Assembly (NCBI GenBank): GCA_021648745.1
Contig: JAKISE010000071.1
Coordinates: forward strand, 1-17,629
From: Cyclobacteriaceae bacterium
GTDB taxonomy: Bacteria > Bacteroidota > Bacteroidia > Cytophagales > Cyclobacteriaceae
Length of the DNA stretch: 17,629 bases
Direction of reading: 5' to 3'
Under the pieces are notes generated by a model, which was given only the letters and a program-made list of their open reading frames with translations, was not told the origin of the DNA and did no database searches. Positions 14,437-17,629 of the stretch are shown here, one piece after another. A program made the translations under genes and the position numbers. The stretch's first letter is position 1; every line of letters begins with the position of its first letter.

Positions 14437-14458
14437 ACCGACTTAACTTATCAGTTAC
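14437..14458. promoter_or_regulatory. candidate operator upstream of the HYC_CC_PP/cus unit
   Basis: The stretch reads ACCGACTT AAC TTATCAGTTAC. With the AAC removed it matches ACTGACTTTTATCAGTT in front of the cytochrome/porin genes (17126-17142) at 16 of 17 positions. The 11-mer TTATCAGTTAC recurs, inverted, at 5098-5108 in front of the gene starting at 5080. ACCGA and TCAGT form imperfect half-sites. The binding protein is unknown; the HMA-AraC protein is one candidate. Confidence 0.35.
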
Positions 14459-14464
14459 GGTCTC

Positions 14465-14472
14465 CAAATATA
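14465..14472 (-). promoter_or_regulatory. -7-like element for the HYC_CC_PP/cus unit
   Basis: The minus strand reads TATATTTG, an exact TAnnTTTG match, directly after the terminator at 14476-14517 and about 97 nt before the ATG at 14368. No clear -33 box was found, as that position falls in the terminator stem. Confidence 0.3.
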
Positions 14473-14475
14473 AAT

Positions 14476-14517
14476 AAAGAGGTACGGTTTCGAAGGCTTT
14501 CGAAACCATACCTCTTT
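14476..14517 (-). terminator. strong bidirectional hairpin after the Met/His-rich lipoprotein gene
   Basis: AAAGAGGTACGGTTTCGAA (14476-14494) pairs with 14499-14517 over 19 positions with one C/A mismatch, around loop GGCT. On the minus strand the stem ends CCTCTTT and is followed by T-rich ATTTATATTT. It begins 21 nt after the stop codon at 14539. Confidence 0.8.
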
Positions 14518-14538
14518 ATAATTACAATAATATATTAA

Positions 14539-14997
14539 TTAATCTTCTGGGTGGTACTGCTCATGCGCAAGCATTAATGAGTCCATTAACTCAAGGTTGC
14601 TTTGACTACAGTTTTGAGAATTAAATCCACCACCTGAATGATTGCCTCCCATCATACCCCCACTTGAGCCATTCATTCCACTACCCATGCTCCAACTATT
14701 GCTGTTGTGGTCATCACCACTATTATTATGGCTATACATCATATGGCCCGCTTCAAAAGTTGAATCGTTTTGATGAAAACTTGAATCATACCCAAAACAA
14801 GTTTGGTCATTGGTTATACCTGTAGTTTCCACATAAGTAGCCAATGTATTATTAGCCTCAACTGCTCCAGCGTAGGAAGCTTCCATTGCTTGTAAAGCGG
14901 CAATATCTGTGCTTGAAAGCATATCATCCATACTAGTATTACATGCAAAAGCAAATAGAACAAAACCAGCTATTAAAAAATTGTTAATCGTTTTCAT
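14539..14997 (-). CDS. Met/Gly/His/Ser-rich lipoprotein of unknown function
   Basis: I do not recognise the family. The 152-residue protein has a lipoprotein leader with lipid Cys at 19 (FAFACN). A helical segment follows (STDIAALQAMEASYAGAVEANNTLATYVE). Then comes a low-complexity region (about 84-133) with GHMMYSH, MGSGMNGSSGGMMGGNHSGGG and single Cys residues, and a short terminal helix LMDSLMLAHEQYHPED. Clusters of Met and His are typical of periplasmic copper or silver binding proteins, so metal binding is a reasonable inference. It has its own terminator (14476-14517), and another terminator (15048-15076) lies upstream, so it appears to be transcribed alone. Confidence 0.65.
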   Translation of the reverse strand: MKTINNFLIAGFVLFAFACNTSMDDMLSSTDIAALQAMEASYAGAVEANNTLATYVETTGITNDQTCFGYDSSFHQNDSTFEAGHMMYSHNNSGDDHNSNSWSMGSGMNGSSGGMMGGNHSGGGFNSQNCSQSNLELMDSLMLAHEQYHPED

Positions 14998-15047
14998 AAT
15001 TTTATTGTTTCTATTTATTTAAAAAAATGCTGTTCTAAACAGGTCAT

Positions 15048-15076
15048 AAAAAAAATGTTCTCTACAAAGGAGAACA
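15048..15076 (-). terminator. intrinsic terminator of the cytochrome/porin operon
   Basis: A perfect 7-bp stem TGTTCTC (15056-15062)/GAGAACA (15070-15076). On the minus strand it is followed directly by T8 (15055-15048), a textbook factor-independent terminator, 62 nt after the stop at 15138. A short T-run on the other side could make it bidirectional. Confidence 0.8.
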
Positions 15077-15137
15077 GTTTTTCTATTATTTCATGTGACG
15101 GTAATTATACCGATCTATGATTTTCATCAGCTTTGAA

Positions 15138-15404
15138 TTAATTTGCTGACTGAAGAAATTCGACAATCTTATTTGTTTCCTCAGCAGTTAAATTGGCTCT
15201 TATGCGCATATGTAAACCAATGGTTTCCCAATCAATATCATTATAAGCAGACGGAGACGGAGTAGCATGGCATCTCACACAGTTTTCGCCCCATAATTGA
15301 GCTCCAGATTTCATAGTAATTTTTGATGATGCGCAGCTTGAAGCTAAAATTAAGCCCACAGCTAGTGGCAGCAAAAAGACAAATAATGTTTTTATATTTT
15401 TCAT
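15138..15404 (-). CDS. small monoheme c-type cytochrome lipoprotein
   Basis: The 88-residue protein has a lipoprotein leader with lipid Cys at 24 (LILASSC). One heme c attachment site is CVRCH (42-46), and a likely axial Met is M66 (GLHMRIRANLT). A C-terminal helix, LTAEETNKIVEFLQSAN, is as in class I cytochromes. It would be anchored in the membrane facing the periplasm and carry single electrons. The gene starts 17 nt after the porin-like gene, and a terminator follows, so it ends the cytochrome-porin-cytochrome operon. Confidence 0.85.
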   Translation of the reverse strand: MKNIKTLFVFLLPLAVGLILASSCASSKITMKSGAQLWGENCVRCHATPSPSAYNDIDWETIGLHMRIRANLTAEETNKIVEFLQSAN

Positions 15405-15421
15405 AACAATAAAATTTTAAG

Positions 15422-16621
15422 TTAAAAGCCTAACGCCCAGTGAACAAATATTCCATCAGTTTGAACAGTTTCTCCTTCTGGAACACCATGCCCACCTACT
15501 TGGCTAGTGCTTTGGTAGCTAAGTTTAAATAGTGTACGCCAGTTCATATAGTAGTTTAATGCTACCGACCATTGTGTTGATTGCTGCTCCCATTCTGCTC
15601 CTTCTGGCGCATTAAATGCAGAGTAACGATAGGCCACTTCAAAGTTTTTCATCACATCGTTTCCAGCCATTGTAGGCCGGTAGCTTGCCTGGGCAAAATA
15701 AGCATTACTGCTATTTTCAAAGGTATAAGCTTCATCTGGGTCAAGTGGATCATCTGCTGGCTCAATATAAGTGGCTTGATCTACGTTACTAAGGTTGTAT
15801 TGCGCTTTAACATCCACAATACCTCTTACAGCACTTACCTGACGTACAAAAGAGAAATCCACTGCATAAAGCATAGCTCCTATGTTGCCATAAGACGAAC
15901 CTCGATCTCCTACCGCACCACCATAAATAGATCCACCAATTTCTACTGAAGAATTTGCAAAAGGTAGTATGCCCAGTCGACCACCATACCCTTTTTTGTT
16001 GTTATTGTCTTCAAAATTATTAAACATCAACTGCCCTGCTTCATCAGGTTCATCAAAATTGCCTTCAGCATCCATACCTGTATTTAAAACAGGACCATTG
16101 GTTGCATAAACTGAATACAATATCTTCATACTTCCTACTGGTATAGCTCCTCGCATTTCAACACCAATACCGGATGCGGGAGCAATTCCTCCATGGCCAA
16201 ACCCTAGTGGTGCATTAGCAAACTTATTAACCCAAGAAGGGTGTAACCTTTCAATGAAAGTACCAAATGGTAATAGCATTTTACCCATACGTATAGTCAT
16301 ATAATCATTAATTAGATATGACATATTTGCATATTCAAACCCGATGTCCAATTGCCCGTCTTCAAAAGAAAATGCCAATTCTGATTCAAATAATAAACGA
16401 TCGCCATGTTTAAAAATAAATAATGGGTTAAATGTGGTACCCACAAAAGTTGACTCTACTTCGTCCCCTGTTTTTTTATAATTTAAACCAGCGTGCGCGT
16501 AACCACGTACCATAAACTGCGTTTTACTTGGCGTAAAAGGCTCAGGTGCAGGGGTATCCTGAGCATACGAATAAGTTATCACTAGTACGAGAACTAGTGT
16601 TGTGATTAATATTTTTTTCAT
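15422..16621 (-). CDS. outer-membrane beta-barrel porin-like protein
   Basis: The 399-residue protein has a signal peptide (cut near SYAQ, residue 20). A series of amphipathic strands follows: FMVRGYAHAGLNYKK, RLLFESELAFSFEDGQLDIGFEYANMSYLI, YMTIRMGKMLLPFGTF, GGRLGILPF. It ends in HWALGF with a terminal Phe, as outer membrane barrels do. The MGKMLLPFGTFIERLHPSW region resembles the phosphate-selective porin O/P-like group of Bacteroidota. The substrate is unknown. It sits between two cytochrome genes with gaps of 12 and 17 nt, so it is co-transcribed with them. Confidence 0.8.
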   Translation of the reverse strand: MKKILITTLVLVLVITYSYAQDTPAPEPFTPSKTQFMVRGYAHAGLNYKKTGDEVESTFVGTTFNPLFIFKHGDRLLFESELAFSFEDGQLDIGFEYANMSYLINDYMTIRMGKMLLPFGTFIERLHPSWVNKFANAPLGFGHGGIAPASGIGVEMRGAIPVGSMKILYSVYATNGPVLNTGMDAEGNFDEPDEAGQLMFNNFEDNNNKKGYGGRLGILPFANSSVEIGGSIYGGAVGDRGSSYGNIGAMLYAVDFSFVRQVSAVRGIVDVKAQYNLSNVDQATYIEPADDPLDPDEAYTFENSSNAYFAQASYRPTMAGNDVMKNFEVAYRYSAFNAPEGAEWEQQSTQWSVALNYYMNWRTLFKLSYQSTSQVGGHGVPEGETVQTDGIFVHWALGF

Positions 16622-16633
16622 TTGTACGTCTAT

Positions 16634-17029
16634 TTATTTTTGCAAAGTTCTAATGTATGATACCAGTTGCCAACGCTGCTCTTCACTCAACATCCCTTTG
16701 TAAGCTGCCATTGGAGAACGTCCTTCAGACATTTTCCAAAACATGGCACCATCAGATTCTGCTTTAATGCTTGCTGTGGTGAAATCAGCTGCTTTCGGCT
16801 TTAAGGCAGCTCCGGCCATACCATCACCTTTACCTTTATCACCATGGCAAATAGTGCAGTTTTGAGCATACAATTTCTTTCCCTTTTTTATTGCATCTTC
16901 ATTATTTGCAAATGGGTTTGTTAACTGATCTGCATCCGCAGGTGCTACCCAAGCAGTTTGAGCTTGTACCAAGTTCGTCATACTGAAAAACCCAATACCT
17001 AATAGAATAATTTTTAGCGACTTGTTCAT
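16634..17029 (-). CDS. periplasmic class I c-type cytochrome
   Basis: The 131-residue protein has a signal peptide (to about QAQ, residue 24) and one cytochrome c domain: the heme site CTICH (58-62) after KKGKKLYAQN, the loop GDKGKGDGMAGAAL, and the axial Met within GRSPMAAYKGMLSEEQRWQLVSYIRTL (M107 most likely). It is a typical soluble electron carrier or a cytochrome domain of a dehydrogenase or oxidase partner. It is the first gene of the cytochrome-porin-cytochrome operon. The 413-bp gap upstream carries candidate regulatory repeats. Confidence 0.9.
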   Translation of the reverse strand: MNKSLKIILLGIGFFSMTNLVQAQTAWVAPADADQLTNPFANNEDAIKKGKKLYAQNCTICHGDKGKGDGMAGAALKPKAADFTTASIKAESDGAMFWKMSEGRSPMAAYKGMLSEEQRWQLVSYIRTLQK

Positions 17030-17125
17030 AATCTTTATTGTTTACTTATTGTTTAATCATTATTGTTATAACACTATGCAAATAACTCTTATTTTAATTC
17101 ATTTATGAGTTTTGCATTAAATTTT

Positions 17126-17155
17126 ACTGACTTTTATCAGTTTTTTAACCGATAA
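17126..17155. promoter_or_regulatory. candidate operator upstream of the cytochrome/porin operon
   Basis: ACTGA (17126-17130) and TCAGT (17137-17141) form a perfect inverted repeat. TTATCAGTT (17134-17142) and AACCGATAA (17147-17155) form a second, overlapping one with 8 of 9 paired and a 4-nt spacer. The sequence resembles the one at 14437-14458. It lies about 100-125 nt before the ATG at 17029. Confidence 0.4.
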
Positions 17156-17373
17156 GTGTTTTGTAAATAGCTACTTATCAATTATTTAACAATTATTTTC
17201 TTTCAATATCAAGTTTAGAGCCTAACGAGCGTTAGTGTTCTAAATATTGTGTTTAAATTGTATAAGATTATGCGCAATTAAATACCTATTTCTACTACTC
17301 TTACTACTTAGGGGTATTAAGGGAGTCGAAAAAATTAAACAATATTTTACTCCATAGATTACGTTGAGTTTCT

Positions 17374-17381
17374 TATTTTTG
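17374..17381 (+). promoter_or_regulatory. -7-like element for the plus-strand surface gene
   Basis: TATTTTTG is an exact TAnnTTTG match, 61 nt before the ATG at 17443. A convincing -33 box was not found. Confidence 0.35.
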
Positions 17382-17442
17382 TTTTAATCTTTATAAAACA
17401 AAGCATACAAATGTGCCTTTGCCATTAAATTTCAATTTTCAG

Positions 17443-17629
17443 ATGAAAAGATTAACCATTATAACCCTCATTAGCATTTGCATACTGCAACAAGTACAAG
17501 CACAAAATGGCGTAGCTATTAATACCGGTGGGGCAGCCCCAGATGCTTCTGCTGTACTCGATGTAAGCTCAACTACGCAAGGGGTCCTGGTACCCCGAAT
17601 GACTGCCGCACAAAAAGTTGCCATTCCAA
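17443..17629 (+). CDS. secreted tail-fibre/adhesin-like protein, N-terminal part (runs off right edge)
   Basis: ATG at 17443 opens a frame of 62 codons that runs off the right edge. A signal peptide ends near QVQAQ (residue 21). The next residues, GVAINTGGAAPDASAVLDV then SSTTQGVLVPRMTAAQKVAI, match the conserved opening of large Bacteroidota secreted surface or tail-fibre-like proteins (typically INTDG..PD.SA.LDV.ST..G.L.PRMT..Q). Such proteins are often several hundred residues long with C-terminal repeats or sorting domains not visible here. It is transcribed away from the metal cluster and is probably unrelated to it. Confidence 0.75.
   Translation, partial: MKRLTIITLISICILQQVQAQNGVAINTGGAAPDASAVLDVSSTTQGVLVPRMTAAQKVAIP

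Larger units (their letters stand above)
17030..17442. other. divergent intergenic control region
   Basis: No gene was found. The region separates the minus-strand cytochrome operon from the plus-strand surface gene. It holds inverted repeats at 17126-17155, a 5-bp hairpin CTAAC-GAGC-GTTAG (17222-17235) not attached to any gene end, and a -7-like box for the plus-strand gene (17374-17381). The rest is plain AT-rich DNA. Confidence 0.6.

Noticed and set aside
15581..15949. Plus-strand 122-codon frame opposite the porin gene
   Set aside because: Shadow of the beta-barrel gene, with no leader or family resemblance.
17439..17624. Minus-strand 61-codon frame at the right edge
   Set aside because: Antisense to the signal peptide and conserved opening of the plus-strand surface protein.

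Overview
The window looks like part of a Bacteroidota chromosome, probably a marine Cytophagales/Flavobacteriia-type organism. The evidence is AT-rich DNA, almost no Shine-Dalgarno sequences, several matches to the Bacteroidota -7 promoter element TAnnTTTG, many short lipoproteins, Bacteroidota-typical families (HYC_CC_PP, DUF3347, SprB-like repeats) and a palindromic repeat (GTCATTCNGAAC...GTTCAGGRTGAC) of a type I associate with this phylum. No rRNA, tRNA or CRISPR was seen.

Apart from the right edge, every gene is on the minus strand, so transcription runs right to left. From right to left: a divergent plus-strand cell-surface gene starts at 17443. Next come a c-type cytochrome, a beta-barrel porin-like protein and a monoheme lipoprotein cytochrome (17029-15138), closed by a strong terminator. 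A Met/Gly/His-rich lipoprotein follows (14997-14539) with its own terminator. An HYC_CC_PP protein (14368-13982) comes next. The core is a copper/silver export locus: a lipoprotein with two heavy-metal-binding domains, a 1275-residue CusA-type RND pump, a CusC-type outer membrane factor, a CusB-type adaptor ending in DUF3347, and a stand-alone DUF3347 protein (13873-5639). It continues with a Cys-rich (TRASH/YHS-like) lipoprotein, a small carboxypeptidase-regulatory-domain protein, an unrecognised secreted protein, a second HYC_CC_PP protein, an HMA-AraC regulator, a DUF2231 membrane protein and two His-rich lipoproteins (5555-890). The left edge holds the start of an SprB-like lipoprotein.

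As a system, CusABC would move Cu(I)/Ag(I) from the periplasm out of the cell. All three methionines of the CusA substrate site can be identified. The small secreted proteins rich in His, Met and Cys look like metal buffers or chaperones feeding the pump, and the HMA-AraC protein is the obvious candidate sensor-regulator.

Three genes carry lesions. The CusB adaptor is cut by one in-frame TAA exactly at its conserved LxPGM motif. The CusC signal peptide is interrupted in frame by a 76-bp palindromic repeat. A His-rich lipoprotein has a frameshift after its leader. The gene-free stretch at 401-889 holds two structured, mobile-element-like repeats. All statements come from reading the sequence and from recalled family knowledge; no search was run.
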